A stretch of DNA of 64,000 nt from an uncultured Chloroflexota bacterium (GTDB lineage: Bacteria > Chloroflexota > Anaerolineae > Anaerolineales > Anaerolineaceae), in NCBI GenBank assembly GCA_902786265.1, contig CADACE010000002.1, forward strand, positions 93,711-157,710, written 5' to 3'. The notes beneath the pieces are model-generated. The model ran no database searches and had not been told where the DNA came from. It worked only from the letters and a program-made list of their open reading frames with translations. A program made the translations under genes and the position numbers. Positions 54,438 to 63,692 of the stretch are shown piece by piece. Position 1 is the stretch's first letter. The number at the start of each line of letters is the position of its first letter.

Positions 54438-55232
54438 ATGAAACGAGAACAAATAATTGCCATCAAAGGAGCCGGCGACCTTGCCTCCGGCATAGCTTTA
54501 CGCCTTTGGCGCTGCGGTTACCGCGTGATTTTCTCCGAACTGCCGGTACCGCTGTGTATCCGGCGGACCATCGCGTTTTCCAGCGCTGTTTTTGACGGCA
54601 GTGCTGCCGTTGAAAACGCGGAAGGCATACTGATCAAAAGTATCGGTGAAGCAGAAAGCGTCTGGGAGCAAAACAAACTACCCGTGATCGTTGACGAGAC
54701 TGCCGAACAGATCCTTTCCCTCAAACCGGACGTCCTGATCGACGCGCGCATCATAAAAACCTGGCGGGATGATACGCATATTACGGACGCCCCGTTAGTG
54801 ATCGGGCTTGGTCCCGGGTTTACAGCCGGAGAAAACTGCCATTGCGTCATCGAAACCAACCGCGGGCACAACCTGGGACGCGTATTCTGGACAGGCTCTG
54901 CCGAACCGGACACCGGTGTTCCCGGAACCATCAAAGGGGAAGGCATCAAACGCGTCATCAAAGCGCCCTGCGCGGGGAAATTTGAACCCATCGCCGCTAT
55001 CGGGGATTCCGTTGAGGTCGGACAAACGATTGCCGTTATTGACGGCACAGAGATCCGTGCGCAGCTTGCAGGGATCGTGAGAGGGATCATATACCCGGGA
55101 ATTCCCGTATGGAAAAACCTGAAGATCATGGACATCGATCCCCGCGGCAACCGTGATCATTGTTTTACGGTATCCGACAAAGCGACAGCCCTGGGCGGCG
55201 GTGTATTGGAAGCGATCCTTTCCAGGTTCTGA
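54438..55232 (+). CDS. yqeB: Selenium-dependent molybdenum hydroxylase protein YqeB
   Basis: A 264-residue protein of the EF2563/YqeB family, with IKGAGDLASGIALRLWR at residues 9-25 (Rossmann-like) and GLGPGFTAGENCHCVIETNRGHNLG near 118-142. It is the marker gene for the selenium-cofactor trait together with YqeC and SelD. AAGGAG precedes the ATG. It closes the plus-strand set of selenium genes. The exact reaction is not established. Confidence 0.92.
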   Translation: MKREQIIAIKGAGDLASGIALRLWRCGYRVIFSELPVPLCIRRTIAFSSAVFDGSAAVENAEGILIKSIGEAESVWEQNKLPVIVDETAEQILSLKPDVLIDARIIKTWRDDTHITDAPLVIGLGPGFTAGENCHCVIETNRGHNLGRVFWTGSAEPDTGVPGTIKGEGIKRVIKAPCAGKFEPIAAIGDSVEVGQTIAVIDGTEIRAQLAGIVRGIIYPGIPVWKNLKIMDIDPRGNRDHCFTVSDKATALGGGVLEAILSRF

Positions 55233-55309
55233 GTCATATTATCCGGAATAACAATTCCGATTCTATGATATCATCATAGGATATATACAATTATTCCGGA
55301 GAGGCTGCC

Positions 55310-55984
55310 GTGAAACTTTTATACGCAGAAGACGAAAAAGCACTGTCAGAAGCCGTTGTCGACATTCTTACTTATCATAAATACATCGTTGACGCCGTTT
55401 ATAACGGGGAAGATGCATATGATTACGCCATGTACGGTGACTACGACGGCGTCATCCTTGACATTATGATGCCCAAAAAAGACGGGCTGGAGGTCCTTTC
55501 CGAACTCCGCCGCAATGGTTACAAGAAGCCGGTCCTGCTTCTGACTGCCAGAAACCAGGTGGAAGACAAGATCAAGGGACTTGATTCCGGCGCTGATGAC
55601 TATCTCGCCAAACCGTTTGATATGGGTGAATTGCTTGCCCGCGTACGGGCGATGCTGCGCAGAAGCGAAGAATTCCATTCCAACCGGCTCCAATTCGGAG
55701 ATATAGCCCTTGATATCGAAAACGGGATCCTTTCCTGCGGCAGCAATTCCGTTGTCCTTCCCAAGCAGGAATACCGCCTGATGGAGCAGCTGATGCTGAA
55801 CCACTCCATGTACATGGCGTCCGAAGATCTGCTGGAAAAAGCCTGGGGATTCAACTCGGAGGCCGACATTAACAGCGTATGGCTGTACATATCCTATCTC
55901 CGGAAACGGCTGGCCGCAATTGAATCCAAGGTCGAAATCGTTTCCCGCAGAAATTTTGGTTACAAACTTGAAATGAACGCATGA
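55310..55984 (+). CDS. OmpR-family response regulator
   Basis: A 224-residue two-component regulator. Receiver residues Glu-Asp at 7-8, the phospho-accepting Asp in VILDIMMPKKDG (near 51), and Lys near 101 in DDYLAKPF. The C-terminal winged-helix DNA-binding domain includes PKQEYRLMEQLM and SVWLYISYLRKRL. GTG start at 55310 with GGAG upstream. It overlaps the sensor kinase gene by 4 nt. Confidence 0.94.
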   Translation: MKLLYAEDEKALSEAVVDILTYHKYIVDAVYNGEDAYDYAMYGDYDGVILDIMMPKKDGLEVLSELRRNGYKKPVLLLTARNQVEDKIKGLDSGADDYLAKPFDMGELLARVRAMLRRSEEFHSNRLQFGDIALDIENGILSCGSNSVVLPKQEYRLMEQLMLNHSMYMASEDLLEKAWGFNSEADINSVWLYISYLRKRLAAIESKVEIVSRRNFGYKLEMNA

Positions 55985-57204
55985 TAAAAACGATCCGCAA
56001 AAAATTCATAATCTTCGCGATGGCAGCCGTCACCATTCTGCTGGTCCTGCTGATGCTGACGATCAACGGTTTCACCTGGATCTCCTTTGAGCATCAGTCA
56101 GATGAAGTTCTAAATGAACTGGCAAGCACGGACGGAATGTTTATGAAGCTGATGCCGCCAAACTCCAAACCGCCTAACGGTATTCTGCCGCAAATTGACA
56201 TGATGCGTTCCGCGCGGTATTTTATCGCCAAAGCCGATTTGGACGGGAATGTGATATTTTTCGACCTGGATCAGATTTTTTATGTATATGAAGAAGACGC
56301 TGTCGATTACGCTAAAACAGCTATCACCAGAAATTCTCCTACCGGACGCATTGACCGATACAAATATAAGATCACAAAGAACAGCACGTACCAGACAATT
56401 TACTTTCTTGATTTGACAAGAGAGCTGCTCACCATGCGGACGATCTTTATCGTCTCCGTCTCCATTGCTGTCTGCAGCTGGCTGATCGTTCTTTTGTTTG
56501 TCGTGTTATTGTCCGGGAAATTTATTCATCCGATCATCAACAATCTCGAAAGGCAGAAGCAATTCATCACAAATGCCGGGCATGAGCTCAAAACGCCCTT
56601 AGCGATCATCCAGTCCAATAATGACGCGATGACGCTGATCCACGGCGAAAACAAATACAACCGCAACATCAAAGAACAGGTGACCAGGCTCAATGAACTG
56701 ACTTCCAATTTACTGATGCAGGCCAAACTCAATGAAGAAGTCGAACTGATGAAAGAACAGATCAATATCAGCGACCTCACCGGAAATCTGCTGCAGCCCT
56801 ATCAGGATCATGCCGCGATCCGGGAATTATCATTCCAATCCCACATTGAACCGGGTATCATCTGCCATACAAACAGGCAGGCATTTACACAGATCATAAC
56901 CGTATTGATGGATAACGCCATAAAATACACCTCGGAAAACGGAGAAATCTTTTTTTCACTTACAAAAGATTCCAAAAACATCGTCATTTGTGAGGAAAAC
57001 AGCTGTGATCCGGAGATGGACGTCAGCCCGGAGCAGCTGTTTGAGCGTTTCTACCGCGCGGATTCCGCAAGGACCCGGACCGATCAAAAATCCGGTTACG
57101 GCATCGGCCTTTGCGTCGCCAGATCAATTTGTGAGGCATTTGGCGGCGGAATGACGGCCGAATACCCCAAACCGGGTCTGATCCGTTTCACCGCCCGGAT
57201 CTGA
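55981..57204 (+). CDS. Sensor histidine kinase
   Basis: A 407-residue membrane kinase with helices near residues 15-35 and 145-170 flanking an extracytoplasmic sensor region of about 110 residues. The phospho-accepting His lies near 201 in FITNAGHELKTP. The ATPase domain has DNAIKYT (N box) near 318 and GYGIGL (G box) near 368. It pairs with the response regulator encoded just upstream. The signal is unknown. Confidence 0.93.
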   Translation: MIKTIRKKFIIFAMAAVTILLVLLMLTINGFTWISFEHQSDEVLNELASTDGMFMKLMPPNSKPPNGILPQIDMMRSARYFIAKADLDGNVIFFDLDQIFYVYEEDAVDYAKTAITRNSPTGRIDRYKYKITKNSTYQTIYFLDLTRELLTMRTIFIVSVSIAVCSWLIVLLFVVLLSGKFIHPIINNLERQKQFITNAGHELKTPLAIIQSNNDAMTLIHGENKYNRNIKEQVTRLNELTSNLLMQAKLNEEVELMKEQINISDLTGNLLQPYQDHAAIRELSFQSHIEPGIICHTNRQAFTQIITVLMDNAIKYTSENGEIFFSLTKDSKNIVICEENSCDPEMDVSPEQLFERFYRADSARTRTDQKSGYGIGLCVARSICEAFGGGMTAEYPKPGLIRFTARI

Positions 57205-57228
57205 ATTCAGCCTGTTTTCTGCCAAAAG

Positions 57229-57258
57229 AAAGAACAGCGTTCCCGCTGCTCTTTTTTA
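57229..57258 (+). terminator. Terminator of the two-component operon
   Basis: AAAGAACAGCG pairs with CGCTGCTCTTT with one mismatch (57230-57256 region), followed by Ts. It lies between convergent genes. Confidence 0.75.
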
Positions 57259-57280
57259 TACCTGCTTATTCCGCTTATTC

Positions 57281-58345
57281 TCAATTGCTTTCAGCGATCA
57301 GCGTTTCCTCCATGACTTTTGTCAGCTGGATAATTTCAGGCTCCAAAGTCGGTGTCGGGAGCGTCCATTCCATGGTTTCCTTAGAAATAGAACCTTCCTT
57401 CCAGGGCAAGAGTGAGAAGAACTCATTATAAGCCATCCCGCCGGTGATTTCCTTTCTGGGGATAAAGAATATCTGATCCCGTGAAACCGTATTATCCTGA
57501 ACCTTCAGCCGGCAGAATCCGGCTTTATAGTATTGAGTTGTACGGCGGATGATCTCCCCTTCCGGATCCGTATAACCGTCCGGGTAAGCGAAAGCCAGGA
57601 TCTGCGTATTCGGGAACAGCTCTTCCAGCTTGATCTTTGACATACCGATTTCCTGCCCATACTGAGAGTACTGCATGCCATTGCCATAATAACCGGCAGA
57701 CCCGATTTCCCACCCTTCGGCGAGCAGGGTATTGATCTGCTCGGAAGAAAGGGAGTTTTTGGCATCTACATGGTTCGCTTCGATGAACAGGTTCCCGACC
57801 AGGCCATATTTCTTCATCGTCGGATAAGCGTTTTTCCACTGTCCCAATTCCGTGGAATCAAATGTGATCAGCACAGGCCGCGGAGGAAGCTCACCGCCAT
57901 TATAGATCACGTTGATCATCTGTGAAAGTGTGATCGACGTGTATTTCATCTCATAGAGGATCCGCATCTGCTGTTCAAATTCAAGCGGTTTGACATACCA
58001 GTCAGCAAATTCCCACTGATAATACGCGTCATCATTGCGGTCCAGAACCACATCGTGATAATAGAGGACCAGAATTTCAGCGCTGCCGGCTTCGTGCATG
58101 GTCCAGGTAGCCGTAGGCTCTATTGTCGGCGACGGGGTGATCGTTGGTGTCGGTGTATCAGTCGGTACCGGAGTTATCGTAGGTGTCGGAGTCGGAGGGG
58201 TAGAAGACCCGATCGCATTGATCCTCGCCTGCAGGGTAGAAGCAACGATCGTCCGCTGCATCTCTTCTGTTACCTTTTCAGGCATATTGCAGGATGAAAG
58301 GAATAATGCCAATAAAACAAGGATGATGAGGATTTTACTTTTCAT
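57281..58345 (-). CDS. Polysaccharide deacetylase-like lipoprotein, probably inactive
   Basis: A 354-residue lipoprotein: lipobox LFLSSC at residues 14-19, then a Thr-Pro linker (about 48-85), then a NodB-like fold. The catalytic motif TFDDG is replaced by TFDST (near 160), and the metal-binding His-x3-His region is not recognisable (EIGSAGYYGNG). Fold elements such as LVLYYHDVV, KYGLVGNLFI and FAYPDGY are retained. Catalysis is therefore doubtful; a binding role is possible. Last of a minus-strand gene series. Confidence 0.78.
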   Translation of the reverse strand: MKSKILIILVLLALFLSSCNMPEKVTEEMQRTIVASTLQARINAIGSSTPPTPTPTITPVPTDTPTPTITPSPTIEPTATWTMHEAGSAEILVLYYHDVVLDRNDDAYYQWEFADWYVKPLEFEQQMRILYEMKYTSITLSQMINVIYNGGELPPRPVLITFDSTELGQWKNAYPTMKKYGLVGNLFIEANHVDAKNSLSSEQINTLLAEGWEIGSAGYYGNGMQYSQYGQEIGMSKIKLEELFPNTQILAFAYPDGYTDPEGEIIRRTTQYYKAGFCRLKVQDNTVSRDQIFFIPRKEITGGMAYNEFFSLLPWKEGSISKETMEWTLPTPTLEPEIIQLTKVMEETLIAESN

Positions 58346-58407
58346 ATCTGCACTCCCATCTCAAATTGCTGTCCAAAGCCGCTGAATACAACGTTCTTTC
58401 TCTTATT

Positions 58408-59139
58408 TTACTTCAATTTTGTGCCAAAGCGGGATCCATTATCAACAATCAGCTCCGAACCGGTAATTCCGGGATTCTTCATCAGAAAACGTATCCCGTC
58501 AAGGACAGAGTCAGCAATGGCATCGTTATTCAGCAGGGATTTTTCCCGCCGTTTTTTCCAGATTTCCTCCGGCTCACCTTCCCCGCGAAGCACAAGTCCC
58601 GGGGAAAGAAGATTGACCCGGATCGCGGGGGCAAATGCTTCCGCCATCTGTTCCGTCAAAAACTTCAGTGCATGCTTGCTCAGTGCGTATACGGCATGTC
58701 CCGGCATCAGGTTTCCGGTACCCGCGTCACCGATGGTGATGATCTGGCCGGCAGTCGGGAAGAGCTCAGCGAACCGCGACGACAGATACCAGACAGCTTT
58801 CAGATTGATATTCATCGTTCTGTCCCAGGCATCGGGCGCCGTTTGCCGGATCGTCCCGCGTGGAAATACGGATGCGTTATTGATCAATGCCGTAAGGCAT
58901 CCGTGCTCACTGTTTTGGATATCGGCCAGCATCCTGTCGATTTGATCGATATCTGCCAGGTCAGCCCTGACGCGATCCGCCTGACCGCCGTTTTTCCGGA
59001 TCTCCAGGCACAGCTGACGCGCTTCTTCCTCATGGGTCAGATAATGGACCCAGACATGGCAGCCGTCTTTCGCCAGATCCTCAGCGATCAGCCGCCCCAG
59101 CCGTCTTGCCGCACCGGTGATCAGAACCGTTTCCATCAT
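58408..59139 (-). CDS. Short-chain dehydrogenase, pteridine-reductase/FolM-like
   Basis: A 243-residue oxidoreductase of the short-chain family. NAD(P) loop TGAARRLG (residues 8-15), NNAS near 87, catalytic Tyr-x3-Lys in YALSKHAL near 150. The Arg-Arg after TGA is typical of pteridine reductases and FolM, which reduce dihydro-biopterin or monapterin with NADPH. Substrate uncertain. Two Met codons begin the frame. Its ATG lies next to the stop of the iron alcohol dehydrogenase gene, so the two are co-transcribed. Confidence 0.8.
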   Translation of the reverse strand: MMETVLITGAARRLGRLIAEDLAKDGCHVWVHYLTHEEEARQLCLEIRKNGGQADRVRADLADIDQIDRMLADIQNSEHGCLTALINNASVFPRGTIRQTAPDAWDRTMNINLKAVWYLSSRFAELFPTAGQIITIGDAGTGNLMPGHAVYALSKHALKFLTEQMAEAFAPAIRVNLLSPGLVLRGEGEPEEIWKKRREKSLLNNDAIADSVLDGIRFLMKNPGITGSELIVDNGSRFGTKLK

Positions 59140-60321
59140 TCAGACTTCCAGTGCCTTTCTGAGAATCTCTGCCAGGTCATCATCGCTGAAGCGGTAGCGG
59201 TCCCGTGTCAGCGGACCGCCGCCGACCCAATGGGTCATGCGCACCATTTCTTCAGCCTGATCCGGCGTAAAGCCATAATCACGGAGACGCAGGCGGTCCA
59301 GCCCGAGACGGGATTTCCACTGATGAAAGTCAGAAAGCAAATGCTCCGCGATCTCAGTCTCGGAAGCGCCTTCCGCGATCCCCATCGCTTCCGCTGCCTG
59401 CGCGTAACGCTGCGGAACATTTTCGGCAAGCTTCGCGTGAAACGCGTCGAATATCATCGCCAGTCCCCCGCCATGGGAAACCGCGGGATTCAGCCCGCTC
59501 AGCATATGCTCCAGCGTATGGGCAGCGGACGCGGAGGAAAGGTAAAGCACCATACCGCCCAGCATCGAACCGTAACTGACCCAATAGCGGGCTTCGATAT
59601 CGGACCCGTTTTCCACCGCTGCCGGCAGCCACCGGTATAAAGCTTTCATACCCGCGGCAGCCATCATATCACTGAAAGGATTCGCCTTTACGGAAAGGAA
59701 TGCCTCCAGACAGTGGCAGAAAGCGTCAAACCCCTGTTCCGCCGTATGCTGCGGCGGGATGGATAAGGTAAGCTCCGGATCGATATAAGCGGAATGGACG
59801 AAATCCGTCCGGACTCCGATTTTCTCATTCCGCTCTGTGTCTGTGATCACAGCGGTCTTGTTCCCCTCGCTGCCCGTACCGGCAGTCGTCGGGATCGCGA
59901 TCAGAGGCAGCGGTTTATGAGCCATGCTTTTCCCTGAACCGGACCCGGATGCTGTATAATCCCACAGGCTGCCCTCATTGACAGCCATCGCGGCGATTCC
60001 CTTGGCGGTATCCAGCGCGCTTCCACCGCCGAGACCGATCACACAGTCGATCTGATTTTCACGGGCGATGGCAGCGCCTTTCATGACCGAAGCAAGTGTG
60101 GGATTAGCCCGCACTTCATCGAAGATCACAATGGTTTCCGCTTTTCTCTCAACCATTTTCACAAGCCTGTCGACCGTTCCGTTCGCGCGGATCGTCTTCC
60201 CGCCGGTAACGATCATCAGCCTGCTGCCGGGCAGCGATGCCTTTTGAATTTCATCCATCACTCCGCAGCCAAACCGCAGTCTGGCAGGGATATCGAAAAG
60301 AAAACTGTCAAGCCCGCTCAT
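59140..60321 (-). CDS. Iron-containing alcohol dehydrogenase
   Basis: A 393-residue NAD(P)-dependent alcohol dehydrogenase of the iron type. GGGSALDTAKG near residue 97 binds cofactor, TTAGTGSEGN near 145 is the family signature, and GFDAFCHCLEAF and AHTLEHMLSG with a following His supply the metal ligands. The best match is to butanol/aldehyde-type enzymes in anaerobes; substrate unknown. No clear ribosome site is seen before the start. Confidence 0.92.
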   Translation of the reverse strand: MSGLDSFLFDIPARLRFGCGVMDEIQKASLPGSRLMIVTGGKTIRANGTVDRLVKMVERKAETIVIFDEVRANPTLASVMKGAAIARENQIDCVIGLGGGSALDTAKGIAAMAVNEGSLWDYTASGSGSGKSMAHKPLPLIAIPTTAGTGSEGNKTAVITDTERNEKIGVRTDFVHSAYIDPELTLSIPPQHTAEQGFDAFCHCLEAFLSVKANPFSDMMAAAGMKALYRWLPAAVENGSDIEARYWVSYGSMLGGMVLYLSSASAAHTLEHMLSGLNPAVSHGGGLAMIFDAFHAKLAENVPQRYAQAAEAMGIAEGASETEIAEHLLSDFHQWKSRLGLDRLRLRDYGFTPDQAEEMVRMTHWVGGGPLTRDRYRFSDDDLAEILRKALEV

Positions 60322-60347
60322 ATTTCCATCAGCCTTTCCGTATAAGA

Positions 60348-60384
60348 GTATGAGAGCCTTCCGAAAAAACGGGGGCTCTCATAC
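60348..60384. terminator. Hairpin between gltX and the alcohol dehydrogenase gene
   Basis: An 11-bp perfect stem (60348-60358 with 60374-60384). There is no long T run on either side, so attenuation or mRNA end protection is as likely as termination. Confidence 0.5.
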
Positions 60385-60396
60385 AATTTTGAATTA

Positions 60397-61890
60397 TCAA
60401 CTGTTTGCCTTCAAAAATTCGATCGCGTCCGCGATGCGCTGCAGCACTTTTTCCTTACCGATCACTTCCATGCAGTCGAAGAGCGGAGGGGTCACCTTCT
60501 GTCCGGAGATCGCACCGCGCAGCAGACCGAACACCTGACCGGGTTTATATCCGAGTTCACCGACCATATCCCGCAGCGGCTGTTCCATGCCTGCTGCGGT
60601 GAAATCTTCCAACCCGCTGATGACTTCATAGGAACGTTCCGCAATCTTGATGCAGTCGCTGATTTCCAGTTTTTTCTGCATCAGCTGGTCCATCACCGGA
60701 GGGATATCCTCTTCAAAGAGGAAGCGCGCGACTTCCGGCCCGTCGGTCAGTTTGACCATGCGCTCCTGGATGCAGGGGACGACTTTGTAGACGCCTTCAT
60801 AATCCGTATCGATTCCGGCCTTTTTGAAGAACGGGACCAGACGCTGCGCCAGGTCTTCCCGGGAAAGGCTGCGGATGTGAGCCCCGTTGAAATGGTCCAG
60901 CTTGAGGAAATTCATCGCGGCCGGAGCCGGATTCAGATGCTCAAAGGAGAATTTTTCGATCAGGTCATCCATCGTGAAGAAATCGTTTTCCCCATCGAAG
61001 CTCGCTCCCATCTGGGCGATCCAGTTGGTCACAGCTTCCGGGATATATCCGAGTTCCTCAAAATCAGTCAGGAACACGGCATAGCCCTGCTTCAGCAGCT
61101 CTTCCGATTCGCGCTTGGAAAGCTTACCCTTCCCGCTCGGGCTCAGCAGCACGGAAAGGTGGACCCATTCCGGTTCATCCCAGCCGAGAGCCTCATAGAT
61201 CATGTGATGAAGCGGCAGAGACGGCAGCCATTCGGAGCTGCGGATCACATGGGTGATGCCCATCATATGGTCATCCACCATCGCCGCCAGATGGTACAAA
61301 GCCCATCCGTCAGTCTTCAGGATGATGGCATCTTCCAGCTGTTTGTTGTCGATAGCGATATCACCGCGCAGCATATCATGCACGACCGTCGTCCCTTCAT
61401 GAGGGACCTTCAGGCGGACAACATGCGGTTCACCGGCAGCGACACGGCGTTTCGCTTCTTCCAGCGGGATATCACGGCAATGGCCGTCATAATGCGGGAA
61501 CTCATTCTTTTCAGCCTGCTGTTTGCGCATCTCTTCCAGACGTTCCGGTGTGCAGAAACAATAGTAAGCAGCGCCCATCTCGACGAGCTGTTCAGCAACC
61601 TTCTGATAGATTTCCTTCCGTTCGGTCTGGCGATACGGTCCGTAAGGTCCTCCGATATCCGGACCCTCATCCCATTCGATCCCCAGCCAGTGCAGGCCGT
61701 CAATGATTTCCTGCTCGGCAGTCGGCACATAGCGGGTGCGATCCGTATCTTCTATACGCAAAATAAACTGCCCGCCGGTCTTTTTGGCGATCAAGTAATC
61801 ATAAAGAGCCGTTCGGGCTCCGCCCAAATGCAGCCGTCCCGTCGGAGATGGCGCAAATCTGACACGTGCCGGTTTCATTTCATCTGTCAT
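60397..61890 (-). CDS. gltX: Glutamyl-tRNA synthetase
   Basis: A 497-residue class I synthetase that charges tRNA-Glu (and perhaps tRNA-Gln). The HIGH-type motif lies in FAPSPTGRLHLGG (residues 11-23). The KMSKS-type motif reads KLSKR (KGKLSKRESEE region near 245). The C-terminal anticodon-binding half is complete. ATG 61890 is chosen because an AAAGGGA site lies upstream. Confidence 0.95.
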   Translation of the reverse strand: MTDEMKPARVRFAPSPTGRLHLGGARTALYDYLIAKKTGGQFILRIEDTDRTRYVPTAEQEIIDGLHWLGIEWDEGPDIGGPYGPYRQTERKEIYQKVAEQLVEMGAAYYCFCTPERLEEMRKQQAEKNEFPHYDGHCRDIPLEEAKRRVAAGEPHVVRLKVPHEGTTVVHDMLRGDIAIDNKQLEDAIILKTDGWALYHLAAMVDDHMMGITHVIRSSEWLPSLPLHHMIYEALGWDEPEWVHLSVLLSPSGKGKLSKRESEELLKQGYAVFLTDFEELGYIPEAVTNWIAQMGASFDGENDFFTMDDLIEKFSFEHLNPAPAAMNFLKLDHFNGAHIRSLSREDLAQRLVPFFKKAGIDTDYEGVYKVVPCIQERMVKLTDGPEVARFLFEEDIPPVMDQLMQKKLEISDCIKIAERSYEVISGLEDFTAAGMEQPLRDMVGELGYKPGQVFGLLRGAISGQKVTPPLFDCMEVIGKEKVLQRIADAIEFLKANS

Positions 61891-61941
61891 TTTATCTTTT
61901 TCCCTTTCATGATCCGCTTCTAACATCAGCGGCCTTTTTAC

Positions 61942-61966
61942 TCATCCCGGGGACTGTCCTTTTACG
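61942..61966. repeat. Small GGGGAC-type hairpin
   Basis: GGACTGTCC and GGGACAATCC form an 8-9 bp hairpin. It shares the GGGGAC(T/G)GT motif with the ends of the element at 63362-63627. Confidence 0.5.
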
Positions 61967-62040
61967 GGACAATCCACCGCTTAATCCATTCCTACACGAA
62001 ATTTCATATAAAATTGCAGTCCTTTTCCCTCTGACTGCGA

Positions 62041-63168
62041 TCAGGCAATTTCCGCCTTCTTTTCCGAGGCACAGGCCACACATTCCACCAGACCGATCCC
62101 CATTGCCAGGGCCATCGTTGAGGAACCGCCGTAGCTGATGAACGGAAGCGTCAGCCCCGTCACAGGCAGTACCTGCAGATTCACGCCCATATTCACGACC
62201 ATCTGGAAGAAAAACAGCGTCGCGATCCCATAGCAGATCAGCGCGCCGAAAAAGTCCGGTGCGTTGCGGGCTATATGAATTATCCGCAGCACCATAAAGG
62301 ATAACACAATTATCACCAGCATGGCGCCGACAAATCCAAACTCCTGTCCCAAAGCCGAAAAAATAAAGTCCGTATGGCGCACTTTCAGAAACCGCAGCTG
62401 CACCTGCGTGCCCGCGCCATACCCCTGCCCGAACAGCTTCCCGGACCCCAGAGAGATCACTGCCTGGTCAATGTTATAGGAATCCCCATAGCGGGCATCC
62501 GGATCCGGCGCGATAAAAGTCCGAACGCGGTTCAGCTGGTATTCCTGTACAAAAGGCACGGTCTCCGGGGAAACAAAGATCCACACCAGCAGACCAATCG
62601 CCGCAAAAACGCCCGTGATGCCCAGCAAAATCAGGCTTTTCATAGGAATACCGCTCGCCCATATCATGGAAAACCAAAGCACGACCATCACAATGGACGT
62701 GGACATGTTCGGCTGAAGCAGAATGAAGACAACGATCCCAAAGTCCAGCGCGAAGCTCTTGATGATCCACATCAGGTCATGCTTTTCATTATCATGATCC
62801 GCAAAATATTTTGCCAGCCGGACGATCAATATCAGCTTCGCGAATTCGGAAGGCTGCAGGGAGATCGGCCCGATACGGAACCAGCGTGCGGAACCAAACG
62901 CGGCCGTACCGAACAAGCGCAGCGCGACCAGCAGCAGGATGATGCCGATATACATGATGTTCGCCAGGGAATCGAGGTAATGGTAATCAAAGAAGGCACA
63001 GGCCAGGATGAAAACAAGGCCAATGCTGACGTAAAGGATCTGGCTGTTAATGGAAACTTCCAGGTTTCCAGCCAACGCTGACTGGATCATCACGATGCCG
63101 AAAAAGCACAGAATGATCACCACGCCAAAAAGCCAGAAGTCAAAATTACGCCAACGCTCTCTCCTCAT
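62041..63168 (-). CDS. rodA: Rod-shape-determining SEDS protein RodA
   Basis: A 375-residue SEDS-family glycan polymerase with about ten membrane helices. Signature segments are WFRIGPISLQPSEFAKL near residue 102, and LPFISYGGSSTMALAMGIGL near the C-terminus. The catalytic Asp is expected in the HTDFIFSALGQEFGF region near 267. It is closer to RodA than FtsW because the N-terminus is short and no cytoplasmic tail is present. First gene of the minus-strand series rodA-gltX-adh. Confidence 0.9.
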   Translation of the reverse strand: MRRERWRNFDFWLFGVVIILCFFGIVMIQSALAGNLEVSINSQILYVSIGLVFILACAFFDYHYLDSLANIMYIGIILLLVALRLFGTAAFGSARWFRIGPISLQPSEFAKLILIVRLAKYFADHDNEKHDLMWIIKSFALDFGIVVFILLQPNMSTSIVMVVLWFSMIWASGIPMKSLILLGITGVFAAIGLLVWIFVSPETVPFVQEYQLNRVRTFIAPDPDARYGDSYNIDQAVISLGSGKLFGQGYGAGTQVQLRFLKVRHTDFIFSALGQEFGFVGAMLVIIVLSFMVLRIIHIARNAPDFFGALICYGIATLFFFQMVVNMGVNLQVLPVTGLTLPFISYGGSSTMALAMGIGLVECVACASEKKAEIA

Positions 63169-63361
63169 TTCCTCTCTCCACAGATTTGTATCTTCTATGA
63201 CAGCGGACAGGATATAAGCTGTCCATATGCCATTTCATTCAAGCTGCCTTCGATATCCTCTTCCGCATATAAAGCCAGCTTTCCACTTCTTAATTATATA
63301 CGTTTTTTGACCGATTCGTGCCACTTGTAATTTCTCATATATTATTCCAACAAACCCCCTC

Positions 63362-63627
63362 GGGGACGGTTCCTGACGAAGGAAGGAACTGTCCTCCCGT
63401 ATCGCAAGTATGAGCGCCATTTCATTCGTTCGATCGTAGTTTCGATCAAACCTTATCAGGATGAGCGCCATTCCTATCGTTTCCATGAGTTCCCATTCTC
63501 GGCTTTTAAAAAATCAGCGCTCATCCCCTGCAGGCAAGCGGGCGCAGCTCCCGTTCCGAATCCAAAATCAACGCTCTTCCTTCGAATACGGGAGGACAGT
63601 TCCCTCGTACCTCGGTAACCGTCCCCT
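63362..63627. repeat. 266-bp palindromic (MITE-like) element
   Basis: The ends are inverted repeats: GGGGACGGTT (63362-63371) with AACCGTCCCC (63618-63627), and an 18-bp arm (63385-63402) with its exact complement (63587-63604). The 13-nt spacing is the same on both sides. The centre has the repeated unit ATGAGCGCCATT twice and an inverted AATCAGCGCTCAT-like copy. No coding capacity. It fills the 524-nt gap upstream of rodA. Confidence 0.85.
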
Positions 63628-63653
63628 AACCGTCCACGACTTTTAAACACAGA

Positions 63654-63681
63654 CAGCCGAAATCCTCCGGATCCCGGCTGT
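63654..63681 (-). terminator. Hairpin downstream of the partial gene
   Basis: ACAGCCG pairs with CGGCTGT (7 bp). Followed on the minus strand by a short T tract. Confidence 0.45.
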
Positions 63682-63692
63682 TTGGGCTTGAT

